A stretch of DNA of 64,000 nucleotides from Flavobacterium sp. (GCA_016718345.1 JADKDN010000001.1:319001-383000); one strand, 5' to 3'. Counted from the first letter of the stretch, positions 1 through 11,176 are shown. Program-made: numbers and translations. Notes: generated by a model not told the origin, from the sequence alone.

Positions 1-1
1 A

Positions 2-819
2 ATAAGTTTTCTTGCACTTTTCATTCCAGTTTTAAATTTTAAATGGCGTTTTATAGTTATTGGTGTTTCCTTATTTGTTATTCTGTCAAGTATTGATGCC
101 AGAAGTAATGTTCTAAAATTTACAGTGCCATTTATTTTTTCAATGCTTTATTACTTTAAATTTTTTTTAAAATCAAAATTGCTGATTTTAATTAGTATGA
201 TTATTTTTTATTCCAATTTTATTTTTTGTTTTGGCAGTGAATGGTACATTTAATATTTTTAACCTAGAAGAGAATATATCAGGTACCTACACATCAGAAA
301 AAATCAAAGAAGGTAAAAAAATAGAGGAAAATTTAAAGATTGATACTCGTACATTTCTATACGAAGAAGTGGTTTCTTCTGCATTAAAAAATGATTATGT
401 CTTGTTCGGAAGAACACCTGCTCGAGGGAATGACTCCTTCTACTTTGGTAATTTTACTGCGGAAGAATTGGGCACAAAACGTTATGAGCGCTACAGTAAT
501 GAGGTGTCAATTTTAAATATTTTTACTTGGACTGGGTTTGGTTGGGGTTGTTCTATATTTTTTTGTTTTCTTTAGGGCTGCCTATTTAGCCATAGTTCAC
601 TCCAAAAGCTCATTTTTGAAGATACTAGGTCTTTATGTTTCATTTCGTTGGGTAACAGCATGGGTAGAAGATTTTAATCGATTTGATATAATGAATCTCA
701 TGCTTTGGATTGTAATTGCAATGTGTTATTCAAAAAAGTTCAGAAGAATGACTGATTTTGAATTTAAAATTTGGTTAAACAAAATCTTCAAAAGTAAGTA
801 TGCTTTTTTCTATAATTAA
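2..819 (+). CDS. Wzy-like O-antigen/polysaccharide polymerase, 5'-truncated and frameshifted
   Basis: This is the C-terminal part of a polytopic membrane protein that begins before the window. The first 75 or so residues hold hydrophobic segments. A soluble loop follows with FGRTPARGND near position 415, then further membrane segments and WVEDFNRFD near 665, a layout I associate with Bacteroidetes Wzy-type polymerases that join repeat units at the periplasmic face. The reading frame changes twice by +1: in the T-rich run at about 221-232 and at the GGG at about 534-536. Removing one base at each place gives one continuous product of about 272 residues to the TAA at 817-819. The polymerase call is inference from topology and motif memory. 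Confidence 0.6.
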
Positions 820-850
820 TTCTTACAAAGAAATACTTTCCAAATAATTA

Positions 851-1682
851 ATGTCAAATAAAACAAATATAGCCGTATTACTTACTCTCTCACAATCGTA
901 AGGAGAAGACATTAGAGTGTTTAAAAGCATTGTATAAATGTATTTTACCAAATGACTATTCCTTAAGTGTTTTTATGGTTGATGACTGCTCATCTGATGG
1001 AACTTCAATGGCAGTTGCCTCTGCTTTTCCAATGGTACATATTATTCAAGGCAACGGTAACTTATTTTGGAATCGTGGTATGTATTTAGCTTGGAAAACA
1101 GCAGCTAGTAGTCAAGATTTTGATTATTATATGTGGCTTAATGATGATACAAATTTAACATATAACGGAATAATAGAATTGCTTGAAATAGTTCAAACAT
1201 CCTCATCTCCAATAATAGTTTGTGGAGCAATTTGTAGTGATAGAAATATATTTTCATATGGATTAATGTCAAAGAAGGAAACCCTATATTGCCGAATAGT
1301 TTTGGAAAAATGGAATGTATATGAATGGAAATTGTGTTTTAGTACCTAGAAATATTTATAAACAAGCTGGTAATTTAGATCCTATTTTCCTCATGCAATT
1401 GGAGACTATGATTATGGCTTGAGAGCAATTAAAATGGGTTTTTCAATTTTAACAACAAAATGCTATGTAGGGATATGCAATCAAAATGAATTTTTGCCAA
1501 TATGGTGCTACTCTAAAACACCACTAAAAAAAAGAATAAAAAAGTTATATTCTCCTCTTGGGAATGCACATCCCTATTATTTTTTTATTTATGAAAGAAG
1601 ACATTTAGGAATTTTAGTTGCCGTAAAACATTTTTTAACAATTCACCTTAGAGTACTTGTACCTTCTCTATGGAAAATTTAG
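851..1682 (+). CDS. GT2-family glycosyltransferase, multiply frameshifted
   Basis: The product starts MSNKTNIAVLLT at ATG 851 and, after correction, reads SHNRKEKTLECLKAL, the usual N-terminus of a GT-A fold GT2 enzyme. VDDCSSDGT and later WLNDDTN are the nucleotide-sugar and DxD-like metal motifs. C-terminal motifs such as NGNCVLVPRNIY and GDYDYGLRA appear in other frames. I place breaks at about 887 (extra base), 1275, 1320 and 1392 (missing bases). It probably adds one sugar to the lipid-linked repeat unit in the cytoplasm; the sugar cannot be told. Its end overlaps the next gene by 13 bases. The number of lesions in 830 bases fits sequence error better than a functional gene. Confidence 0.7.
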
Positions 1683-2545
1683 CTCGTTTTATTTTTCAGA
1701 TTGACTCTGATGTAGTCAAGAACATCCTCTCAAAATCAGATAATATAAAAGTTGTTGATGTATCAGATACAACATCAGAACTTTGTGTTGTTTATTTTAG
1801 TAGTAATGAATTGTATTATCCCAACACAGAATATGCTTTTCAGAATGCTATTGAAAAAAGAGATAAATACGAATGGATTAATACAAAATATCCTGGAGCT
1901 AAGCGTCACATTTTTGTTCGAGATATTCAAAAGCAATGGTATATGGAGGGGGTGTCAATTAAAAATAATAGTCCTGAATTACTTGTAAATTATCTAGATG
2001 AATTGTGTAAGGGGTTTACCGTTTTTACAATTGGAAGTTCGGCAGGAGGATTTGCGGCATTGCTGTTTGGTAGTTTGATAAAAGCAAAACGAGTCTACGC
2101 CTTCAATGCGCAGTTAGATTTGAATATAATTATTAAGGATTCAAGTCCTTTCAAAGATCCAATTTTATTTAGGTACCAGTATGATGAACCAAGATCAAAG
2201 TTCTATCAGGTATCTAATTTTCTGAATTCGAGTACCAAATATTTTTATTTTCAATCAGCAAAATCAAAAATAGATATTGTTCAATATGAAACATGTTCAA
2301 AAAAGAGCTTGTTAAAAAAAATAGAATTCTCTACTTCCAATCATGGTTTCCCTTTTTTAAGACATAATTTATTATTCGTTATAGGGCTTTCAGAGGATGA
2401 ATTAGATGAAATGTCTAAACATAAATTACATCCTTTTGTTTTTTCGGTAAAAGTTGATGGATTTTGGAAAGCAACTTATTTATCTGGTAAAGCGGTTTTA
2501 TTTAGATTGAAGAAAAAGTGGTATGACGAGAAATTAGCTAAGTAA
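1670..2545 (+). CDS. Alpha/beta-hydrolase-like protein of unknown role
   Basis: This 291-residue protein carries the sequence IGSSAGGFAALLFG at about residues 121-134. That is a good nucleophile elbow (GxSxGG) for an alpha/beta hydrolase, with the serine at about 124. SNHGFPF at about 223-229 could supply the catalytic histidine; the acid is not obvious. No signal peptide is visible, so it probably acts in the cytoplasm. It overlaps the preceding glycosyltransferase by 13 bases and has no frame break. Position suggests a role in the same polysaccharide, perhaps as an acyl or pyruvyl esterase or transferase, but that is inference. A non-enzymatic relative is also possible. Confidence 0.6.
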   Translation: MENLARFIFQIDSDVVKNILSKSDNIKVVDVSDTTSELCVVYFSSNELYYPNTEYAFQNAIEKRDKYEWINTKYPGAKRHIFVRDIQKQWYMEGVSIKNNSPELLVNYLDELCKGFTVFTIGSSAGGFAALLFGSLIKAKRVYAFNAQLDLNIIIKDSSPFKDPILFRYQYDEPRSKFYQVSNFLNSSTKYFYFQSAKSKIDIVQYETCSKKSLLKKIEFSTSNHGFPFLRHNLLFVIGLSEDELDEMSKHKLHPFVFSVKVDGFWKATYLSGKAVLFRLKKKWYDEKLAK

Positions 2546-2583
2546 TTTCTAACATCAAAAAATAGTTTTATTTAAAATAAAAA

Positions 2584-3468
2584 ATGAGTACCAAAATATC
2601 AAAAGTAGCTCATGCTATTGTCAAAAAAGCTTTTTATGCTTCTCCACAAAAAGGAGCGCAAATGTTCGAGTATAATAAAGGATGAATTAGAAAAAATAAA
2701 CCATCAATGATTGCGATTGGTTCAACAGAGATAAAAGCAATTCTGTATCCTTTTTTACCATGGCCATTTAGAACTTATTTTAGAAATAGAATATTTTCAA
2801 ATATGGAAATTCTTTCAGGCTTTTTCCCATCAAATGAGGTATCTATCAGAGCGTTTTCTAAATTAATGATTGAGGACATAAAATTGTTAGATATTTTAGG
2901 TTCTTGGAGAATTGAGGAGGGGTTACTTAAAAAATATTTTCAGACTGCAATTCGTGTAGAATTATCTCAACTAGAGCCTTATTTACAAAAAGACCCATGG
3001 TCTGAAGTACTTGAAAATAAAAGAGTACTCGTAATCCATCCTTTTAATGCAACTATTGAGAGTCAATACAACACTAATCGTGATTTCTTGTTCGCTGATA
3101 AACGAGTTTTACCAAAGTTTAAATCCTTAGAAACGATTAAAGCAGTTCAGACCATTGCTGGTAACAATTCAGTATTTAAAGATTGGTTTGAGGCGCTTGA
3201 TTTTATGAAAAAAGAGATTGATAAGAAAGATTTTGATATTGCCATAATTGGTTGTGGGCGTATGGTTTTCCCTCTAGCAGCTCATGTAAAGCGAAGAGGT
3301 AAAAAGCAATCATATGGGCGGTCCTACACAAATGTTTTTGGAATAAAAGGGAAAAGATGGGAGGATAACGAAAAATTTAAAACGATTATCAATGACTATT
3401 TTGTAAATCCAACAGATCAAGACATTCCAAAAGATTTCAACAAAGTAGAAGGCGGTTGTTATTGGTAA
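2584..3468 (+). CDS. Conserved polysaccharide-locus protein of unknown function, with compensating indels
   Basis: The product starts MSTKISKVAHAIVKK at ATG 2584 and meets an in-frame TGA at 2683-2685, but the same frame reopens at once and continues to 3468. I recognise a family seen in capsule and O-antigen loci by phrases such as GFFPSNE, ILGSWR, VLVIHPF, KAVQTIAG, FPLAAHVKRRGKK and FGIKGKRWE, and the ending KVEGGCYW. Its function is not established to my knowledge; a glycosyltransferase-like role is possible. Two stretches look scrambled. GCGRMVFPL at about 3251-3277 would read GCGAYGFPL with one added and one removed base. Residues coded at 3301-3340 would read KAIHMGGPTQM with three added bases. 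Both keep the outer frame. These paired indels point to sequence error. Confidence 0.6.
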
Positions 3469-3508
3469 TTTACCTCATTGAAGTTACTAGTATAATTTTT
3501 TAAATCAT

Positions 3509-4414
3509 ATGAATTCATTAGCCCCCATAATTCTTTTTACATATAAACGCCTTGATACTTTAAAGCTAACTGTTAACGCTTTACAACTAAACTTTTTAGC
3601 TTTAGAAAGTGATTTGATTATTTATTCAGATGGACCTAAATCAGAAAATGATTCTCATGCTGTGGTCATGGTTAGAAGCTATTTAAGAACAGTTCAAGGT
3701 TTTAAATCAATAAATATAATTGAATCTTCAATAAATAAAGGGCTTGCAAGATCTATTGTAGAGGGGGTTAGCCAAGTTGTAAGCCAATATGGTAAAGTTA
3801 TTGTACTGGAAGATGATTTGATTACATCACCAAATTTTTTACACTTTATGAATCAAGCGTTAGATTTCTATAATGATATAAAAAAAGTTTTTTCTATCTC
3901 AGGATACAGTATTCAGATAAAAAATCATCATTCTACTACTGATGTTTATTTTACCCACCGTGCATCCAGTTGGGGTTGGGCGACTTGGAGTGACCGTTGG
4001 CAAACAATCGACTGGGATGTTAGTGATTATTCATCTTTTAAAAATAGTAAAGAGTTGAGACGAAATTTTAATAAAATGGGTTCTGATATGTCTCAAATGT
4101 TAGACCGTCAAATGCAAGGTAAGCTCGATTCATGGGCTATTCGTTGGTGCTACCATCAGTATAAATATGATCTGTTTTCTGCACATCCAATGGTCTCAAA
4201 AATCAGTAATATTGGTTTTAATTCACTAGATGCTACCAATACAACTGAAAAATTTAATAGGTATAAAACCAAGTTAGACCAAAGTAACAAAACATCATTT
4301 CAGTTTTCAAATGATATTTGTTTGGAAGATAAAATTATAAATCAGTTTATAAAACCTTTTACGATTTTAAGTAGATTGAAGTATAAGATTATTCATTTAG
4401 TATTTAAAAATTGA
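3509..4414 (+). CDS. GT2-like glycosyltransferase
   Basis: The 301-residue protein opens with APIILFTYKRLDTLKLTV, typical of GT-A fold transferases. IIYSDGPK follows, then VIVLEDDLITSPNFL at about residues 107-121, where EDD is the metal-binding DxD-type motif. RASSWGWATWSDRW at about 151-164 is a conserved acceptor-side motif of a sugar-transferase subfamily I have seen in Bacteroidetes LPS loci. There are no membrane segments, so it is a cytoplasmic or peripheral enzyme. The ATG at 3509 is the only good start, and its stop overlaps the next gene's start. This is one of the few intact genes in the first 10 kb. Confidence 0.8.
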   Translation: MNSLAPIILFTYKRLDTLKLTVNALQLNFLALESDLIIYSDGPKSENDSHAVVMVRSYLRTVQGFKSINIIESSINKGLARSIVEGVSQVVSQYGKVIVLEDDLITSPNFLHFMNQALDFYNDIKKVFSISGYSIQIKNHHSTTDVYFTHRASSWGWATWSDRWQTIDWDVSDYSSFKNSKELRRNFNKMGSDMSQMLDRQMQGKLDSWAIRWCYHQYKYDLFSAHPMVSKISNIGFNSLDATNTTEKFNRYKTKLDQSNKTSFQFSNDICLEDKIINQFIKPFTILSRLKYKIIHLVFKN

Positions 4415-5586
4415 AAATTCTGTTTATTCATAACCGTTATCAATTGCATGGTGGGGAAGATATTGCTGTAGAAAAAGAATTGCAGTTATTAAACCAACAT
4501 CATGAAGTTGAGATTTTGTATTTCCAAAATCAATTAGGTTGGCGCGGTGTTGTTCAATTCGTAGTTTCAATATGGAATATAAATGCAGCAAAAAAAGTGT
4601 CCAAAAAAATAATAGAATTTAAACCAGACGTAGTTCACATTCATAATTGGCATTTTGCTTGTGGTCCTCTTGTGTTTCGGACTATTCATACTTTTAAAAT
4701 TCCCACAGTACACACCATTCATAATTATAGGTTGTTGTGTCCTTCAGGGACATTATTAAACAAGGGAAAGCTATTTAAAGGAAGTTTAAAACAATCTTTT
4801 CCTTGGGCATCAGTTAAAAATAAAGTATATCGTTCGTCATATATATTAACTTTTTGGCTTGCTTTTGTAGTTTGGTTTCATAAAAAAATTAATACTTGGA
4901 AAATGATTGATTGTTACGTTTGTCTGACTTCATCCGCAGTTACTCTTTTCCAAGAATCTAATTTTGGGATTTGTGAAAAGCGATTTGTTGTCAAACCAAA
5001 TTTCACCTCCTTTCCAGTCATAAAGGAATCTTCAAAAAGTGGGGAGCATTTTTATTCATAGGTCGTTTGTCTGAAGAAAAAGGAATAGCTACATTATTAA
5101 AAGCTTTAAGACTTACCATGATATAAGGATTGCAGGTGAAGCGTCCTATGAAGAAACAAGTTGTAAATGCTAGTAGACAATCTGAAAATTTTTTATCTCG
5201 GTAATTTGACACGGTATGAGTTAGAATCAGAATTACAAAAGACACAAGCATTAATTTTTCCTTCTCTATGGTATGAACCTTTTGGGTTAGTTAACATAGA
5301 GGCTTTTGCAAGTAGTACACCAGTTTTAGCATCTAATATTGGCGCACCAACATCATTAATAATTGAGGGGTACAACGGTTTTTTATTTGAACCTGGGAAT
5401 GAAACAGCATTAAAAGAAACTATTATCAAGTTTGATAATCTTTCAAAATTAGACAAAGACCAAATAGGGAAAAATGCTTTTGAGCAATATAAATCTAAGT
5501 ATTCTCCTGACTTACAGTTGGATTATTTGAATTCAATTTATAATTCTGCAATAAAAAACAGAGTACATTTAGCAGTCAATATTTAA
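4411..5586 (+). CDS. GT4-family glycosyltransferase, frameshifted in the middle
   Basis: The start is TTG 4411, overlapping the upstream stop as TTGA. The N-terminal half reads MKILFIHNRYQLHGGEDIAV and holds VHIHNWHF and HTIHNYRLLCPSG, marks of a GT-B fold GT4 enzyme. The C-terminal half has LIFPSLWYEPFGLVNIEAFA, the donor-binding ExxG/E region. Between 5040 and 5200 the frame changes at least four times. The pieces FIGRLSEEKGIATLLKA, YHDIRIAGE and MKKQVVNAS lie in different frames but in the right order for one protein of about 391 residues. The gene is probably intact in nature. Donor and acceptor are unknown. Confidence 0.7.
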
Positions 5587-5601
5587 TATAGATACGATTC
5601 A

Positions 5602-6342
5602 ATGGATATACCAAAAAATGTTGTTAAACTAATTGATTATTCGGTATTTTGTGGACAATTAATTGACTATCCTTTTGCTAACAAAACCTTAGTTAATACA
5701 ATTAATCAATATTCCTATTGTATTGCTCAAATAGATTCTGAATTTAAAAAAGCTTTACAAGGTTCAGATATATTACTACCAGATGGTATGTCTATTGTTG
5801 CCGCAGTAAGATTATTAAGTAAAAAAAAAATAGAAAAAATTGCAGGAGCAGATATGCACCAGTTTTTATTAAATAATTTAAATAAGAAAGGAGGTAGATG
5901 CTTTTATTTGGGGTCATCACCAACTACATTAAATAAAATAGCACAAAGACTTTCACTTGATTTTCCCTACATAAAAGTAAATACATTTTCCTCCTTTACA
6001 CCCGAGTTTACGTCTATACAGAATCAAGAAATGATAAATGCAGTCAATAATTTTAAACCTGACGTTTTATTTATTGGAATGACTGCACCTAAGCAGGAAA
6101 AATGGGCTTTCAAGAATAAGAATCAATTAGATGCAAAAATAATATGTTCCATTGGTGCTGTTTTTGATTTTTATGCTGGTACAGTAGTGAGACCTCATCC
6201 CTTTTGGATTAATCTTCGATTAGAATGGTTTATACGTTTACTCAAAGAGCCAAAGCGAATGTGGAAAAGATACTTGTATTATGGACCTATATTTATTATT
6301 TCGATTTTAACAAAAAAAATCAAGATGAATAAAATAGGTTAA
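5602..6342 (+). CDS. WecG/TagA/CpsF-family glycosyltransferase
   Basis: This intact 246-residue protein has the WecG/TagA/CpsF hallmarks. ILLPDGMSIV at about residue 57 resembles the LNPDGxG substrate motif, FIGMTAPKQEKW lies at about 155-166, and GAVFDFYAGT at about 180 is followed by an RPHPFW stretch. The basic, aromatic C-terminus (RLEWFIRLLKEPKRMWKRY) fits membrane association. Family members add the second sugar, often ManNAc or ManNAcA, to an undecaprenyl-diphosphate-linked first sugar. The next gene encodes the initiating transferase, so this enzyme probably adds the second residue of the region 1 polysaccharide. Confidence 0.85.
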   Translation: MDIPKNVVKLIDYSVFCGQLIDYPFANKTLVNTINQYSYCIAQIDSEFKKALQGSDILLPDGMSIVAAVRLLSKKKIEKIAGADMHQFLLNNLNKKGGRCFYLGSSPTTLNKIAQRLSLDFPYIKVNTFSSFTPEFTSIQNQEMINAVNNFKPDVLFIGMTAPKQEKWAFKNKNQLDAKIICSIGAVFDFYAGTVVRPHPFWINLRLEWFIRLLKEPKRMWKRYLYYGPIFIISILTKKIKMNKIG

Positions 6343-6414
6343 TTTAATTAAACAAAGTTGTTACTTTGTCACTACAGTTTAATTAAAATTATATTTTTAA
6401 AATATTAATTTAAT

Positions 6415-7831
6415 ATGTCAATTTTAAATCAATTAGCTAGATATCGATTCGCACGTTACATAAAAACTTCTTTCGTCTTGTGGGATTTAGTATTGCTAAA
6501 TACTGCTGTAGTTATATCATTTTACGTGAGGTACGGCAGTCTTGATGGTATTAACATGAAAGAAGCGCAAACCATTTCATTGTTATCTAATCTACTTTGG
6601 ATTATATTATTATTTTATAAAGATGCCTTTAGATTAATTAGGATTGAAAAAATAGAATCTATTGTATTTCGAACTACAAAGCTCGTTTTCTTTCACGCCT
6701 TTATGGTTGCTGCATTTGTTATTGTTTTAAAATATTATGATATTTCACGTTTACGGTTGGTCTATTTTTATATTATGTTCTTTATTTCCCTCTTTATTTC
6801 TAGGGTTTTTTTTATGAAAATACTCAAATATGTTCGGTCTAAAGGATATAATTATAGCACTGTAATCATTGTTGGAGCAAATGATACAGGAGAAAATATT
6901 AGAAACATTTTATCTAAAGATCTTACATACGGGTACCGAATCTTAGGTTTTTTTGATGATAAGATTGATCCATTTGCCTTTATCTCAACTCCTATTTTGG
7001 GTGGCTTTAATGATATACCAGATTATATTAGTAAACAAAAAGTTGATGAAATGTATATTGCATTGCATATTGATAATATAAAAATTATCAATCAATTAAC
7101 TGATCTTTGTGAACGAAATATGATTCGGATTAAATTTATTCCAGATTTTCAGTTATACACCAAATCCCGGAAAGTTGAAATTAGTTTTTATGATAACACT
7201 CCTGTTTTGATGTTGAGAAAAGAACCATTAGAATTAACATTAAATATTTTTAAAAAAAGTTATTTGATGTTTGTTTTTCCTTACTAGTTATACTTTTGAT
7301 TTTTCCTTGGTTATTTCCGATAATAATGGTTTTGATTAAACTTGATTCCTCTGACCTATTTTTTTAAACAAGAGCGATCAGGTCGTGATAATCAGGCTTT
7401 TACTTGTATTAAATTCAGGACAATGAAGGTAAATAGTAAAGCAAATGAAAAACAAGCAACCCGAGAAGATGATAGGATTACTAAGTTTGGAACATTTTTG
7501 CGAAAATCAAACATTGATGAAATGCCACAGTTTTTCAATGTCTTTTTAGGAAACATGTCGGTTGTTTTGGCACGCCCTACATATGTTGAAACAAACAGAA
7601 TTGTATTCAGAATTAATAAATAATTATCTAGTCAGGCATTATGCCAAGCCAGGTATTACAGGTTGGGCTCAAGTTAATGGTTTTAGAGGAGAAACAAAAG
7701 AACTCAAAGATATGAAAGATCGTGTGGATTATGATATTTGGTATATTGAAAATTGGAGTTTTCTATTGGATCTAAAAATTATTTATCAGACGGTTGCAAA
7801 TGTATTTCGAGGAGAAGAAAATGCATATTAA
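6415..7831 (+). CDS. Undecaprenyl-phosphate sugar phosphotransferase (WbaP/WcaJ type), frameshifted
   Basis: This is the long form of the initiating enzyme, which moves a sugar-1-phosphate from a nucleotide sugar onto undecaprenyl phosphate. About four N-terminal membrane segments are followed by a nucleotide-binding-like domain (VIIVGANDTGENIRNIL at about residue 150). The C-terminal catalytic domain has ERSGRDNQAFTCIKFRTM, NIDEMPQFFNVFLGNMS and KPGITGWAQVNGFRGE. The frame breaks in the A run at about 7250-7258, at about 7353 (one G missing in what should read SGPIFFKQ) and at about 7562-7590, where the conserved PRPHM becomes garbled. Correcting these gives about 470 residues, the normal length. 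It starts the region 1 repeat unit. Confidence 0.8.
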
Positions 7832-8007
7832 TTACGAAAAAAAGATTTTCAAATAAAATTTTAAATAGTACTAAAAAACTAAATACATATATTTGCAAGG
7901 CTTTAAGAATCTTTTTTGGAGTAGTAATAATTTACTGAACTCTGTATTGTAATATTTTTGATTACAAAAAATCGTACTATACCTAAATAAATAGTCAACC
8001 TTAATCT
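7832..8007 (+). other. Intergenic stretch before wza
   Basis: No gene is visible in these 176 bases. It holds a perfect TATATTTG at 7888-7895, which matches the Bacteroidetes -7 element, but no TTG at the proper distance upstream. A 6-base inverted repeat (TGTAAT and ATTACA) spans 7948-7966 and has a second TAnnTTTG-like match (7953-7960) across its 5' arm and loop. A promoter here could drive the wza-wzc pair separately, but the evidence is weak. Confidence 0.3.
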
Positions 8008-8799
8008 ATGAGATATTTACTTTTAAAGAAAAAAATGATTCCTTTTTTTCTTATAATTTTATTTTTTTCTTGTGCTAACAAAAGATATAGTTTATTATCA
8101 AAATATTGATAACTTATCTCTGAAAGAGAAATCTAATTCCTATGAGATAAAAATACAACCCTGACGATTTGTTGTACATAATTGTTTCAGCCGATGATAC
8201 TGAAGCCGCAGAACAATTTAATTTAAGTTCAATTAAGCTTACTAATCCTGGGAGACTTGATCTTAGCCAAGGACAACAAGTGAATCAGTTGTATTTAGTA
8301 AATGAAGCGGGATACATTACTTTTCCTGTTTTGGGAAAAATGAAAGTAAGTGGATTAACCCGATCTGAATTACTTAAAGTTCTTGAAGAAAAAATAGGAG
8401 TTTATATTAAAGACCCTATCATAAATCTTCGTATAAATAATTTTAAAGTTTCTGTTTTAGGAGAAGTTAATGCTCCTGGAACGTATAATATTGGTTCAGA
8501 GCGTATCACTTTAATTGAGGCGCTGGCTATGGCAAAGGATTTAACTATTCACGGAATTAGAAATAATATCTTAATTATAAGAGAAATAGACGGAATAAAA
8601 TCATACAATAGAGTTGATATTACAAGGCAGATTTTATAAATTCTCTTTTTATTATCTTGGACAGAATGACGTGATTTATGTAGAACCAAATAGAAATAAA
8701 ATAAATGGTGCAGCTGTTGGTCCTAACACGTCAGTAATTATTTCTGCAACTTCAATACTAATTACGCTGATAACACTAATTGTTTCTCTTTCAAAATAA
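8008..8799 (+). CDS. wza: Polysaccharide export outer-membrane lipoprotein Wza (first copy), frameshifted
   Basis: From ATG 8008 the product begins MRYLLLKKKMIPFFLIILFFSC, a lipoprotein signal ending in a cysteine at about residue 22. After frame correction it reads YEIKIQPDDLLYIIVSADD and then YLVNEAGYITFPVLGKMKV, the polysaccharide export (poly_export) domain. VLGEVNAPGTYNIGSERITL and the rest of a SLBB-type domain follow, then a C-terminal hydrophobic segment. Breaks lie at about 8085-8090, 8162 (extra T) and 8622-8650, with no net frame change overall. The corrected length of about 263 residues is normal for the short Bacteroidetes form. It should form the outer-membrane channel working with the Wzc encoded next. 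Confidence 0.85.
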
Positions 8800-8808
8800 T
8801 AGATATAA

Positions 8809-11176
8809 ATGGGGCATAAGAAATTAAACAAAGACAAAGAATTAAATTTAAATGATGCTTTAGAGAAATATTTCATTCAATGGAAATGGTTTTTATTGGA
8901 ATTAGTGTTTGTTTATGCACTGCTTATATCTATTTAAGATATACAGAACCACAATATCAGAGTTTTACAACAATATTAGTAAAAGATGAAAAAAAAGGCA
9001 ATATGATGTCAGAATTATCAGCTTTTGCTGACTTAGGATTGACCGGAGCCGTGAAGAGTAATGTTGATAATGAAATAGAAATTTTAAAGTCAAGAACGCT
9101 AACTGAAAGTACTATAAAAAAGTTAAATTTAAATATTACCTTATATCACGTCGGAAAAATTATTAGTAATGATTTATATGGGAATTCACCAATTGAAGTT
9201 AATTTCATTAACAGAACCAAGGATTTTTATTACAATAAATTTTCTTTGAATTTTATTTATTTATCGTCTGATTTATTTCAATTGGAGGAAGAAGTAACTC
9301 ACAGAAAATCTAAAATTATTTTAACAACAAAAAAGGAATTTAGATATGGAGAACTGATAAAAACTAAATATGGGGATTTAATTATTAATAAATCAGAAAA
9401 AATATTAAAGTTTTTTAAAGAAAATGATGCATTAGTTGTAATACAAGTAAATCCACTCGAGGATGTTACAGCTAGTTTTCAGGCTCGATTAAATGTTTCT
9501 TTATTAAGCAAAACAAGTAGTGTTGTTTCTTTATCTTTTACAAGTCCAGTTAAGAAAAAATCAGAAGATTTTTTAAATAATTTGGTTCAAATTTATAACG
9601 AAAATGCAGTTTCAGACAAGAATTTTATTTCTGAAAACACCTCAAGATTTATCTCAAATAGATTAAGGTTAATTTCACAAGAACTCGGAGAAGTTGAGAA
9701 TGATGTTGAGAGTTTTAAGAAATTTAATAATTTAACAGATATTAATACTGAAGCAAAAATATATATTGAAGGTTCTAATGAATACAATAAAAAGGTTTTA
9801 GAGGCAGAAATTCAGTTGAATATGATTTCATCAATGATGGATCATATAAAAAAGTTACTAATTCTGATTTATTACCAACTAATATTATTTCTGGAGAAAA
9901 TGATACTTCTGGATTAATAAATTCCTACAATTCATTAATTTTAGATAGAAATAGAATATTAAAGACTGCAACTTTAGAAAATCCAACAGTAATTAAATTA
10001 GATCAACAAATCAATTCGCTTAAATTAAATGTGATTGAAAGTTTAAAAAGATTGCAAACCAATTTATATATCCAAAGAAAAGATTTGAAAGGGAAAGAAG
10101 AAGATTTAAATTCTAAAATAGGAAAAATTCCAGTTCAAGAGCACCAGTATAGAGTTATTGCAAGGCAACAAAAAGTCAAAGAAGAATTATATTTGTATTT
10201 GTTGCAAAAACGTGAGGAGACTGCCATATCGTTATCTGCTACTGTTCCAAACGCAAGGGTAATAGATTTAGCTAAAACTTCAAAGATGCCTGTTTCACCC
10301 AAAAGGAGTTTAACCTATTCCGCTGCAATATTACTAGGGCTTTTAATCCCATTTTTTATTATTTATACAAATAGTTTATTAGATACTAAAATAAAATCTA
10401 GGTTTGATTTGGAGGGAAAAACTAAAATCCCTTTCATAGGAGACATACCAACTTCAACTTCTCCATTTGAAATTATGAATTCTAACAGTAGAACAAGTTC
10501 TGCTGAGGCACTAAGGATTATACGATCCAACTTAGAATTTATGGTTAATAAAGACAACGAAAATCAAGCAAAATTGTTTTTTGTAACCTCTTCATTCCCT
10601 CAAGAAGGAAAAACCTTTGTTTCGGCAAATTTAGCAGCAACTTTTGCTCTTTCAGGGAAGAAAGTCTTGCTTATAGGTATGGACATAAGAAGCCCAAGAT
10701 TAGATAAATACTTTACTATTCCTAATAAAGGATTAACAAATTATTTGTCTACAAATGGTATAGATATCAATGATTTGATAATAAAACAAAAAGGATATGA
10801 TGATTTTTATGTTCTTCCAGCGGGTATAATCCCACCCAATCCAGCAGAATTACTAATGGGTAAAAAAGTAGAAGAACTTTTAGAACTATTAAAATCTGAA
10901 TACGATTATATCATAGTTGACACAGCTCCAATTGGCCTAGTGGCAGACACTCTTTTGATAGCAAAATATGCAGATTGTTTTATTTATGTGTTCCGTGCTA
11001 ATTTTTTAGGCAAACGAATGTTAAATATCCCAAATTCTCTTTACAAAGAAAAGAAATTGCCAAACATATGTTTACTTCTTAATGATACCGATTCTACAAA
11101 GGGTTACGGTTATGGTTATGGTTACAAAATAAAGACCAACAAGTCTTGGTATGAAAAGTTTATAAAAAGCAGTTAA
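8809..11176 (+). CDS. wzc: Wzc-type polysaccharide co-polymerase / BY-kinase (first copy), frameshifted
   Basis: ATG 8809 gives MGHKKLNKDKELNLNDAL and then a first membrane segment. A long periplasmic Wzz-type region with coiled-coil-like stretches follows, then a second membrane segment (SAAILLGLLIPFFIIYTNSL). The cytoplasmic bacterial tyrosine kinase domain has Walker A SSFPQEGKTFVSANLA, Walker A' IGMDIRSPR and Walker B YDYIIVDTAPIGLVAD. The tail has a tyrosine cluster (GYGYGYGYK) that is presumably autophosphorylated. One base is missing at about 8898-8902 and one at about 9846-9858; corrected, the product is about 789 residues. It controls chain length and export with Wza. An intrinsic terminator begins 25 bases after the stop. 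Confidence 0.88.

Noticed and set aside
7562..7938. A further small frame ending at 7938 after the initiating transferase.
   Set aside because: It overlaps the corrected transferase reading out of frame and shows no protein-like pattern.
7948..7966. A 6-base inverted repeat overlapping a TAnnTTTG match, like the one at 19095.
   Set aside because: The stem is short, no TTG lies at the right distance, and the neighbouring sequence has many indels, so I do not call it a promoter or operator.
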